Assembly (NCBI GenBank): GCA_000727475.1
Contig: KL647299.1
Coordinates: 1,371,718 to 1,435,717 of the forward strand
Length of the DNA stretch: 64,000 nt
From: Sarcocystis neurona
Taxonomy: Eukaryota > Apicomplexa > Conoidasida > Eucoccidiorida > Sarcocystidae
Direction: 5' to 3'
The position numbers and the translations under genes were made by a program. A model generated the notes under the pieces. It saw only the letters and a program-made list of their open reading frames with translations, was not told where the DNA came from and searched no databases. Within the stretch, counting starts at the first letter, position 1; the number at the start of each line of letters is the position of its first letter. Shown one piece after another: positions 11,488 through 22,200 of this stretch.

Positions 11488-14407
11488 CGGCAGAGCCTGT
11501 GTCAGTACGCCTGGTGTAGATCCCCCAGCATGTGCCAACATGTGTAGACACATGCTCGCCGCGGTATTTGAATAAGTTTCCATTTGTCTCCATATTTATT
11601 GGCATAACTCTTCGTCTTTGTCGACACAGTAGAACAAGGAAGTGTGTATGTATGTGTGTGTCTATGTAGGGCATACGAACACACACACATCTTTGTCGTG
11701 GCAGGGAAGGCCTACGTGGAAGACCCAGACGTTCTGTATGTGTATCCACCATGTAGAAATGTGTTCACCCCGCCTTGAGTCTGTCTCTCTTGAGGAAAAT
11801 ATGTGAATACGCCGTCTCAGAAGATTCAACATCTGTTTCACCGACGTACGAATTTTGAAGTGCGCATCACGTATGTGTAAGGAGATGCGAACGCTGTTGT
11901 AGTCTAGACGGCACAAATAAAGAAGAGCCTGAGGCACCGTGGGGAACCCAAGTGAATCTTCGTGGATATCAAGACACGTCGGTCAGTAATTCTCTTTTTC
12001 ATACGATACACGCAGGAAATGTCACGAGATTAGAAAAGCGGCTGAATGTATTTATTTGCACGATATCTTATAGTGCCGGCGTCCCACAGAAAGTCGCGCG
12101 GCTACCCGACGCCCACAGCCGGGGGGAGTGGCCACAAGGGCCCGTCCCTCTCTTGTCATTTAATCTTGTGTAGACGCAGGTACACACATACCCACAAAAC
12201 ACGTACAAAGACGTATATCAGCAGCGCTGCTGTGTGCAGGTACATATCCGTTATATGTATCTCTTGTATAACATGTAAATATATATCTATATGTGTCAAC
12301 ACGTGCGTGTACGAACTATTGTATATACACCTGTGGATGTCTGCGTCCAAAGTTAATACGGTGTAAACGTTCGTAGGAAATCAAATACGTGCGTACACAC
12401 AAACCTTTCCATATCTGTGCCTACCCGTGTTTGTGGATATGCGTCTGTCTCTGCACGGATAATCGTATGTTCACCTGGAGAAATCTACGACGATACAGGC
12501 CTGACGACTGGTTTCAGACGCAGAAACCGCTGGAGGAAGGTGTCGACGAATTTCTGCGCTGCGCACGAATTGCAGATCACGCACGCCGATGAAAATCTCC
12601 TACTATGTCCATCAGTTTGCACACTTCACGTACACGCACGTTAGGAGACCTCCAAGTGTTCCTACTACTTGACGCGCAACCGTGAACAACAACGCTGCTA
12701 GCAGGATCAGTGTGGAAGTTGATGATCTCTTTGCTAAGGTTCCTCGCAGCTGTCTTCCCACGCTTCTACTGACAGTGGAGGCAGCGTCGTCAAGGATGTG
12801 CTGCGAGTATACTATGCGACAGCTGTAGTTGGGCGTCTGGCTGAGACAGCAGCTACGTAGCTGTCTTCCCACATTTCTACCAAGGGTGGAGGCACCGTCG
12901 TCAAGGATATGTGGCGAGTATACTACGCGACAGCTGTAAATGGGCGTCTGGCTGAGACAACAGTTACGTAGTCATCAAGACACATTTTTTATTGCAACAG
13001 CTCCTGCCGTTTATGCTAGCTGCGGGAACTCCCATCTTTTCTTTGCTGGTGCTGCAATGGTGAGACTGCTGTTCTAACTGTTTCTGTCGCTTCTCACTGG
13101 TGCTGCTGCCGCCAACGCGCTTTCTTGTGCTGCTGCTCCACAATATTGTTCCAGCTTTTCGCTGGTAGAGACTCTGCGACCGTGTTGCTGCTGCTGCTGC
13201 TGCCCTGTTGATAATTCTACGCAGCGGAGTTTTGAACAAATTCTGCTGCTAGGCAACGCGTGTTCGGCTTTTGCTGCTGCTGCTGCTGCTTACGGTGATA
13301 AATGCTGCTCCTACCGCTAAGATTCTGATTTGCTGCTGGACGGCCGGACTGGTAGAAGTCGCGGCTGCTACACGTGTTACCGGGTGCTTCTGCTTTTGCA
13401 AGTTCGCGAATGACTGGTTGTTGCTGCTGTAGCGCGTGGGGCTGTTCCGACGGCTCGTTGGCGATCCCGCTATTGATGCCGCAGTGGCTTCTCCTTCTCA
13501 GTCGCTGCGTTGTTATTCCACAGGCGCCGTGCTCTTGGCACCCCTGCTTTTGATGCTGCTTTACGTTTGTTCTCTACTTGTTTCGAATCCGCTACGCTGC
13601 TGGGCGCCGAAGTCTTCTTCCAATTTTCTTTGTGTGGGTTGTACTGATCACGTAGGTGTAGATGGCAATTTCGCCCTGGTGAGCCCATTTTTACGATTGT
13701 AGATGTGCAACATTGTATGCTGATCATCAAGGTGTGGAAGGAAGCACAAGTCGTGAAGAACATTTCTGTACACATTTATAAATACGTATATCTGGGTGTG
13801 TCCGCACTACATGGCTAGATTAATGCGTAGACCGCATGTATACGTGTTCATCTTTGAGTATGTTCGCACATCTGGATGCGTGTGCTTCCACGTACGAAGG
13901 CATGGGCGTGTATGTGTACGTGTATGTACATACATATATATATATACATGATGTGTCTATTGCGCACCTGCGCATTCAGATAAAAATCGGAGGAGGTAAA
14001 TAAGATGCATGCTTGCATGTGTATTTGAGAGTACAACATACAACACAGTTGAAACTTCCAGATCGTGTTACGTATATGCATACAATCGTGTTCGAATGTT
14101 CCAAAGTTTTAGGCCTCGTGCGCTTTGCTGGATTGAGAATGACGGTCGAATAGCTCACTTTCCCTCCTCTTCTTTCTTTCAAACAAAGGGATCTGTGGCC
14201 CCTCATGCATCAGCAACTAGTTTCTCTGCGGGCAAGGAACTACCTTCGGAAACATTACTCGCCGCTACCTTCTTATATTGCTGGGGCAGCGGTAATTGCT
14301 CGATGAGAGACAGTCTTCATGCTCGGCTGCGGCAGACGCCAAAGGCTTATCGTATGTTAGGCTGCACCCCCTGTTGTTGGTTACATATGAAGCTCTTGTT
14401 CCTGCAG
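11488..14407. other. Region after the PDCD2-family gene, no confident gene
   Basis: It should contain the 3' UTR of the PDCD2-family gene. Composition is more balanced than in the introns, with few microsatellites apart from short (GTGTAT) runs near 11640 and 13910-13950. A 111-bp tandem duplication lies at 12748-12971, and CTG-rich DNA at 13080-13290. All frames are short and low scoring. Confidence 0.5.
12748..12971. repeat. Two-copy 111-bp tandem duplication
   Basis: Copy 1 (12748-12858) and copy 2 (12859-12971) both begin AGCTGTCTTCCCAC and share GTGGAGGCA, CGTCGTCAAGGAT, GCGAGTATACTA, GCGACAGCTGTA and GGGCGTCTGGCTGAGACA. They differ at roughly one base in ten. A short related string (GTCAAGGATGTG) occurs near 34634. 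The origin is unknown; it does not resemble a known insertion sequence. Confidence 0.8.
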
Positions 14408-14643
14408 CTGATGGTGCTGCAACACAGGCGTGGAGATAGGCTCTGCGGTGCTTGGCACGTGCTAATATCATTGGGTGCTTATGCCGCCTCTCTTGCGGCA
14501 GCTGTGCGCCAGCAAGGTACGTATTCGGTGGATGTAATTTCCTCTGCTGTTACCGCCACAGTTCGAGCAGCCGCGAGATCCTCCTTACATTCGAGACTGT
14601 TGCTAGTAGCGTCGTCTGCTGCGGTGTGCAACGCTGCTGCGTA
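14408..14643 (+). CDS. Possible pair of short exons, protein not recognised
   Basis: A CTGCAG acceptor at 14407 is followed by a frame reading LMVLQHRRGDRL and then LISLGAYAASLAAAV, ending at a good donor (GTACGT) at 14517. A second acceptor (CCGCCACAG) at 14561 leads in matching phase 1 to VRAAARSSLHSRLLL, with a stop at 14641-14643 or a donor GTAAAA at 14641. The phase match and good splice sites are suggestive, but no family is recognised and the frame also runs through the small intervening segment. This could be chance. Confidence 0.22.
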
Positions 14644-17454
14644 AAAGAATTCTTTGCTAATACGTGGTTCTCGCCTGTGCTGTTCCTCTCGCTACTGATG
14701 TTCGTGCAGCAGCTGCAGCTAATTCTGCTGGTTTGAGGCCTCGTGTTTGCTACACATGTCGCGCTGCCGCAGAGGCACATGGCTTCCTGCAGGTGTAACA
14801 GAATGCGAAGCTGTCCCACCTCGGCGTAGTACTCCAGAGTGTGACGCCCCGGAAGAGAGGCTAATATGAGACAAAATGCGCTATCGTTGACGCACATTGA
14901 CGCATACCGTTGGATTCCCATGTGGAATGCAGTGGCTCAAAGAAGACTGACAGACGAATTGCATATTCACTGCGGATGGCTCCGATATGAAGCGCTTGTT
15001 TCGGCGATTTATTATTCAGTGAAAAATCAACCACTATCCACACGTACACCCCGGGAAGATACGTAAACGCATGGCGCAAAACGCAGCTTTACACGTCACA
15101 CGTAGCTCACGAACACCCTTACAATAAGCCGCTGACAATGACATATGCGTTGAAGTATCGACCGTGACGTCATGTTTGCTCGTGGAGACTGAAGGAAAGA
15201 CAATGGCTACTGAGGATGAAGAACGTTTCTGCGTTCCTTTGTTGTGGGTCCGTGGGGGATGACTGTCATGAATATAGTAATGACAACTTTATTTCTTCAA
15301 ACCTTTGCCCTCGGGCGCGTGCACATGCGTGTGTACGATACGTGTAGTAGTTGTGAATGTCGGAAAACCTATAGAGTGAAATCGATAGGGAAGAAGCGTA
15401 GACGTAGATGCTGATGCGTATACGGACACTGTTCACCGTGGGGCGTGTATTTATGTAGGTCAAAGATTACATTTAGGCCGTTGCGACAATGAGAGACCTT
15501 CCCTCGACACGCCCTACGGAGATGTCCACGACCTGCACCTACAAAAGGAGCCTTACGGTTCGGCCACTTGATATGGAGCAACAGGGCCGCAGTGCAACTG
15601 TAGAGAGGCGTCGCGATACTTCGGTCAGGTTTTCGACAGAACAAGTGGAACACCACAGGTTCTGAATGAGGGAACTTCTTCCCGCTAAAGACTGCGGTGG
15701 GTTGGCATTGCTTCCATTGATGCTATGACATCACGGTAAATCATATTTAGGTGGTCTTTCACTAGTATTTGTTGGTGGCGTTTAGAGCCTGTAGTCCCTG
15801 CACGGACGACCCTACGCGCATCATCATCACAGGTACTCAAATAGATGTTGTACTACTATTTATTCTTAAGACGCATATCCATTGTTCCGCATGCAGACCC
15901 ACGCAATATGTGAGGAGTAATTGGTTGTCGTTAGTGGACTTGCCCATCAGATCCTTCAATAACTGGAAAAGATCCTTTTCAGCCCCTCGGTTTGCGGAGG
16001 TGGACCGCTTCACGAGACACAGTGCCGCAGCTGCGTGAGCAGCAGTTGCTGAGACACTCATGTATACGCACACTCTGTATTTATCACTATCTATGTATGT
16101 ATGAGTACATTGGCCTGAAGGTCACGAATGGCAGCTGGAGCAGAAGCGGCAATCCCATTATACTATCATAGGCAGAAGGAACAGGGCGGAGACAGGCCGC
16201 AGTCCCGGCAGTAGTTTTACAGCAAGGCAGATGATTGTAGCGGGGGCAGCAGCACCGAGGGCGGGCACCAGGAGTGTAGCAGGAAAGGTTCAGCCTGATT
16301 AGACGCAGCAGCGGTAGCAATACGTACAGCACGAAGGAGACTGATCTGAAGGGCCGGAGTCGCAGCACAAGGTGTGCCGAGCACTCCCCGCTGCAGTAAG
16401 AGGAATAGCCGGCCAGCAACAAGGAGCACAAGATCCGACCGACAGCGGCAAGGTTGAACAATACGGGCAGAGCAGCGCAGTAGGTGACGAAGAATCTACC
16501 GGACGTGGCGCTGTAACAGTTGGATAAACGAACAGTTGCTGCGTGAGTGCTACCGCGCCATGTTGCCGTCATCCTGTGAAGCGCCGCAACTCCTCACCCG
16601 GCAGCCGCGCAGGCTTACAGGAGCTGCAGCACTCACTCTTTTTGGCTCTACTGCTGTGCTTCTTTGCTCTGCGCCACTGCTACCGCTGCTGCTGCCTTGC
16701 GGCGCCGCTGCGGGGGTCACCCGCCGGCTGCTGTAGCTGCTTCGACTGTGTTGTGGAGCCGTAGGATAGGGGGTAGTGGTAACAGGTCAGTAACAGCCGG
16801 AACAGCAGCATAGCGGCTCGGAGCACGAGGCAAGAACAACAAAGCGGCAATGAAACGCAGTAGCCGCAACGAGTAAGGCTCACAGACGCAAATGCAGCAG
16901 TTCTATGTGTTTTTCTCCTATAAGAGCGCCCACTTTTGTCATCGTATACGTCGATCACAGGGCGCAGCCGACAACGCGGTATGGAGACGAAGAGTCGTCT
17001 GCAGTGAGATGGAAGAGGAGAAGGAGAGAAAGCTTCAGACGTGTGTAACAGGACGTCCACGAGGGCGACACATTTGTGCTTAAGTATATATATACGTGAT
17101 GAAATTCGTTTTATGCATGCAGTGACTCCGTTTGAATATGGGCGAGCTGCGCCCGCGCGCTTTGGACATCCTCGGTGTATTCCCCGCACAAGCTAAGTGA
17201 GACGTTGTTACGCGGCCAAACTACACGTGCCTCGCTGCTGCTGACACTGCGGGAACAACCCGCAACGCCTCGTACACTGGACACGACGTACACATACAGA
17301 GACTGAGATACGCGTATGTGGATTGCCGGTGCAATGCTGATGTCGCGAACTTAATACTTCCTCGTGTCTGTGGAAAATCACGTGTGCGTCTCCGGTGTCG
17401 CCCGGCTGCTTAACTGCCTCATGGATTTGCTGCAGCGGCAACCATGTGCCGCAG
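14644..17454. other. Complex-sequence stretch without a confident gene
   Basis: Few microsatellites. A 67-codon frame from ATG 14866 to 15066 contains the amphipathic run ELHIHCGWLRYEALVSAIYY and might be an exon, but it has no clear splice sites or recognised family. A minus-strand frame at 16087-16572 is Leu/Cys rich and unconvincing. I see nothing else that I can support. Confidence 0.35.
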
Positions 17455-19178
17455 CACCCATTCGAGAAGCCTGGACTTGATTTTCACCTGTGGCGGCTCC
17501 GCACTGACGGCTCCAGCAAGGGAGAACCACCTTCAGAAGGACGAACCGTAGCAGCAGCTGATGAGGCAGTGGACCTGCCTCTGCTGCCGCCATGTTTTAA
17601 GCAGCTGCTGTTGCCTTTCTCACCACATCATATGCTGTGACCTCAACAGCCTTCCAAGGACTAAATATCTTTTCTGCAATGCGTCAGTGCCACTTGTGTG
17701 CTGCTGCAGTTGTTCGTGAGTGTGCCCGTGTTGCGCGCTGCCGACTACTGGAGCTGACTACGCGTTCCTGTTGCTGCCATTCCGTCGTTCGTGCTACTTT
17801 CCTATTGACTGCATGTGCTGCGCAGCAGTTCGCAGACACCTCGGAGAAATTGAAGGCAATGAGCTGGAGTAGCATGGCTCATTCTTTCCGCACGGCTTCG
17901 TATGCCTTGTGTACAGTAAGGTACATTAGTCAATTCACGCTCTTGCTGTGACTGTTTCGACAATCGGTAAATTAACAAATTCGCAGCTGCTACAGTCTTT
18001 TTGGCTGTGCACAGCGGCCGCAGCAGCGTTATACTGCCCACAGCGGCCCCGGCAGCGGCTGTCTCTATATGCGTGTATCGAGGAATGGTGGCGCGCACTG
18101 GGAAGGCCGCACAGAAGCAGCAGCTGGGGCAGCAGCAGCAACAGCAGCCGCAGCGACTACATGACAGTGAAACCCGTCGCCACGACAGCTGCTACTGTAG
18201 CAGTAACAGCAGCAGCAAAAGCAGCAACCGGAGCAGCGACACCAGCAGCTCTCAGGGCAGCAGCAGCTGCTGCTACCTTCTCCCCGCGTCAAGAGCTGCG
18301 ATAGTGACAGGAACACGGGTAGCTTCCGTTCACTGAGCAGCTGACTTAGTTGCACGAGCGTGCAAGAGACACGTAGGGCGTCGCAAGAATGTGAAGGAGG
18401 AGCAGCAGCAACAGTAGCAGCGCTTCTACATCAGCACCAGCAGCGCGAAGAAGAAAAAGGGAAGCTGTAAATCTTGCGCGAGGAACGGGCACTGGGAACT
18501 GCAGCGGCAGAGGTAGACACTATTCTCTTGACTCGCATTGCAACACACACCCGCAGCAGGACTGCAGGAGAAGAGCCACAACCAGGCCCCCTTCACTATT
18601 CCCCTCCGGCGGTACAGACACTTGAGAAAAAGACGGGGCACCCGAAGCCGCAGAGCACGAATACCTCAGAAACAGCAAGCACTGTCGAGGGTTATCATCA
18701 GCTGCGGCAGACGCTGACACCGAAGCACAGACAAAAGCGCAAGGAAGGCTCAGAGGCAGCGCGACGGAAGACTGCCGCCAGCTGCACCAGACAACAGCAG
18801 CATCAGATTCAGCAACACAAGCGAGAGAAGAAGTCACGGTGGTCAGAAGGCAGAGCGTCACGGGCAGCAGCCACGCAACATAGGCACCGCGCAGCGCATC
18901 ATCGCAGCGGACCTGGTGACCCTCGGACAATGGTAAGAAGCTGCCTTAGCAAGGAAAAGCTGCAGCAGCTGGGACAGGGCATTGTTGGGCATCGGGCAGA
19001 AGAACAGACAGCGAGCTGCACAGCAGAAGAACAGAAAGCGACACGCATCCCAGAAGCTGTAGCCGCAGCTCGCTTGTCACATCTGTAGAACGCAGGAGCA
19101 CCTGGAGGTGCAGGTGGAGGAGACAGCAACAGAGAAGAAGAGAAACGTCGCGTCGCGTCAAGACGACAACAACGATAA
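17455..19178 (+). CDS. Possible exons of an unrecognised gene, perhaps the 5' part of the next one
   Basis: Coding-like plus-strand segments with splice-like edges: 17455-17640 (HPFEKPGLDFHLWRLRTDG); 17829-17915 (FADTSEKLKAMSWSSM, donor GTAAGG); 17987-18304 in matching phase (LLQSFWLCT, LYACIEEWWRALGR, then an Ala/Thr run); a segment ending at donor GTAAGA at 18933 (AQRIIAADLVTLGQW); and 19083-19178 (NAGAPGGAGGGDSNREEE, ending TAA). CAG-type triplets on the plus strand are typical of exons here. How these join, and whether they belong to the 1,817-codon frame beginning 48 bp later, is unresolved. No family is recognised. Confidence 0.35.
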
Positions 19179-19225
19179 CAAAACAATATAACCATACACC
19201 TCTACTCGTTCGTAAGAAAGCAGTC

Positions 19226-22200
19226 ATGAAGAAGGCCAGGCATCAGTGGAGCAGCAGCCACAGCAGCTGCACTATCCCCAGCTGCAGTAGCAGCGGCTGC
19301 TGCAGCCGCGTAGGGGAGATGTCATGTACTGGAAGAAGGCGACGCGCGGACTGGTGGTCGGCCAAGCCAGCAGCGGCAGCAGCGTTCTTTATTTTCTCAC
19401 TAGCAGCGGAAAACCAGGTGTCCATCGCATGCATCAAAGGGTCCTATGAATCGTCCTGCTGGTCTCTCGTTACTCCTGCAACGGTCTCCGCTGAGGAAGT
19501 GACAGTCGGCTACACCTCAGGGATAGCAAACGGCGCGCCATTCCCGCCAGGTATGGCAGCAGCGGTACCAAGGCGTCTTAGTGGAAATGAAGATGTTCGT
19601 GCGTCTAGCTGGGTAGACGAAAGTCAGCTTCTTGCGGAGCAGCTGCAGCAAACAGGGAAAGGAATGCCGCGCAGGGGCGCAGGGCAGCCGCTTCAGATGC
19701 AGCGACACCAGCAGCAGCAGGAGCTGCACGAGATGGCAGAGGTGAGAGACCTAGGCAACGTAGAGCAGCAGTACGTCCAGCAGCAAACCAAGCGACAGCC
19801 TGTGACTGGTATGCAACAGCGCTCGCTAAACATTTTCGTCTACCCTCACGGGTTCCCAACGTACGCGACAGATCCTTCTCCGCTGCTGGAAATGCCAGAT
19901 TTATCTGAAAGTGAGGAGGACGAGACGAAGGACGAAGAACCGGGGGGGACGGAAGAAGAGACGCCCGACGGGAGTAACACAGGGGAAACGCACGTCTCGG
20001 ACGATTCTCTGGAGGACGAAATCCGAAGGTACGGGCAAATTCTCATGTACCTGGAGAACCAGCTGGACCCATCTCATAGTCAGTCGTCCGGACGCCGGTC
20101 TAAAAGGGACGACGTGGCAGTAGAGGGCGCCGAAGAGGCGCCAGCATCGGAACCAGCAGCCCGAGCACCAGCAGTGGCGAGCCCACCCGCAGAAGCGATA
20201 AGTAGTAGCAACTATAAAGAGAGAGGCCCGGGACTTGCCGACGATGGTGGGGAGACCGCGGAGAGAGCAGAGGAAGCAGCAAACGTCTACGCAAAGAAAC
20301 AGGAAGGACGACTGACAACGGCAGGCAGGCGCGAGGAGAGTCGGGAAGCAGAGCTGATAGCCTCGGCAGAAGAACAGGCGGCAATCAAAGCAGCAGATTC
20401 TTTAGCGAAGAAAACTGCAGGCAGGATGGCACGACAAAGAGCAGCGCGCGCAAGAGACTCCAAGACAGAGACGGTGGCAGGGGGGAGAAAAGGCGATGCA
20501 GCGAGAGATGCGTCACATAGCATTGGAACAACGCCGATGCGAGAACTGACAGATGACGTGAGAAAGCATCGTGTTGCGGCAAATCAAAGCAGATTCTTTG
20601 GTGGAGAAGAAATGCAAGAGGGAGGTGAGGAAGAAGGAGAAGGAGCAAGAAGACGACGCAGCAGCCTCAAGAAGACACCGAGGGGGAGACTGGAGATACT
20701 AGATGCGAGAGGTGCGCACTCTTGGGAAGACGCCAGAGACAGGCGAAAGGTTGAGAACCCTGTGCCGCGTGCTCCTGCAAAAGCAGCAATGCCAGTCGTT
20801 CTCCGCCAGCCGGAGAAGACACCCGGAGAACGTGGACCCACAGACGAAAGGAGGAAGGACAGAGATGAAGAAGGAGGAAGGGAGAAAGAGAGAATGAGAG
20901 CAGCGGAGAAGGACAAGAGACAGATAGGAAGACAAGAAAAAGGGGATGCTGCGGTGAAACAGGGAGCGGAAGCAATGCGAGGTAGAGAAGAAGTTGTGCA
21001 AGGCGACTTGCTTGGAAGAGGCAGGCGGATACAGGAAGAGTTTCGCAGGGACGAAAGAATGCCTGAGGGCAGGACGGCCGGTGACGTCGAGAGAACGGTA
21101 CAAAGGAGGCAATGCAGAGAAGTAGACGAAGATCGAGAGCCAGAGGCTGGGGAGGCGGGAAAGCAGGGTGATCGAGGCAGCCTCGATTGGGCGGAGAGAA
21201 AAGAGAGGCGAGACGAGCAGGGACAGCTCAGCTCTCTGTGGCGTCCGAGAGGGCGCGAAGACCGATACAAGGAAGGAAATACAGAGAGAGAGAAAGAGAA
21301 AAGGCGGACGCCAGACGACAAAAGTAGACTGGGATACACGAGAAAGACGAACAGAGACAGCGGAGAACCACAGACGCTTGCGGGACAAGGAGGAGAGAGT
21401 GTCTTTCGCGCGACGGCAGTATACGCAGCGGCTGACGGGAGAGGGCGGACCCAGTTGGGAGAGCAGAGGCTGCGAGGGAATACAGCAAAAGCAGCGGCAG
21501 CGGCATTCCAGAGAAAAAGAGCAGCAGCTGCAGCAGGGCGTCCGATGCAGGAAATTTTCCACGGAGAGGAGGAGGGGGATACCGGTCTTATAGAACAGGG
21601 GGAAGACGAGGAAGAAGAAGAAGAGAGTCGCCGGCCGGCGGCACTTTACACAAGAAGAATGTGGCAGAAGGTAAAGCAGAAGGTGCTGCCAATCCAGGGC
21701 ACGCCGTGGCGAAGACACTGGCTGCGCCGCGCGGTCTCGTTGCCGGAAACCGCCTTCGAAGTCGAAGACGACGGCGGAGACAGCATCCTCGCCGCGCCTA
21801 TCTCGCCTTTGAACGGAAGAGGCGTCAGCTTGCAAGACGAAAGCCAAGACGATGCGGCCTTTGACGACAGTGACGTTTTCATAACTCCCACGACGTCTTC
21901 GCTGTCTCCGGGAGAACGCTTTTTACAGGAAGAAATGGAATCGAATGCATTGGGAGACAGCCCCCCCCAGCACTGGAGACGACGCCAAGACTCGCAGAAT
22001 TCCAGGCGAGGGCCTCCGGGTTGGACACCCCGGCAGGAAAATCTCGGAGAAAAACGTAGGGGCTACAGCGAAGGGGAGACGAGACGAGCGAGCGAACGAA
22101 GGCGGTGGAGCAGCAGTGAGACTCATTTGTTTGGCGGGGGTTCAGACGAAGAAGAAGAGAACGAGCCGCCCTTGCCGCCTCCAGACGAGCTGCTCCTGTG

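Noticed and set aside
18474..19088. 204-codon plus-strand frame as a complete gene
   Set aside because: It starts at a non-ATG codon and conflicts with a more coding-like segment (AQRIIAADLVTLGQW) in another frame.
20699..21847. 382-codon minus-strand frame
   Set aside because: It is antisense to the Arg/Glu-rich part of the 1,817-codon frame, and its Ser/Leu/Pro/Arg composition is the expected shadow.
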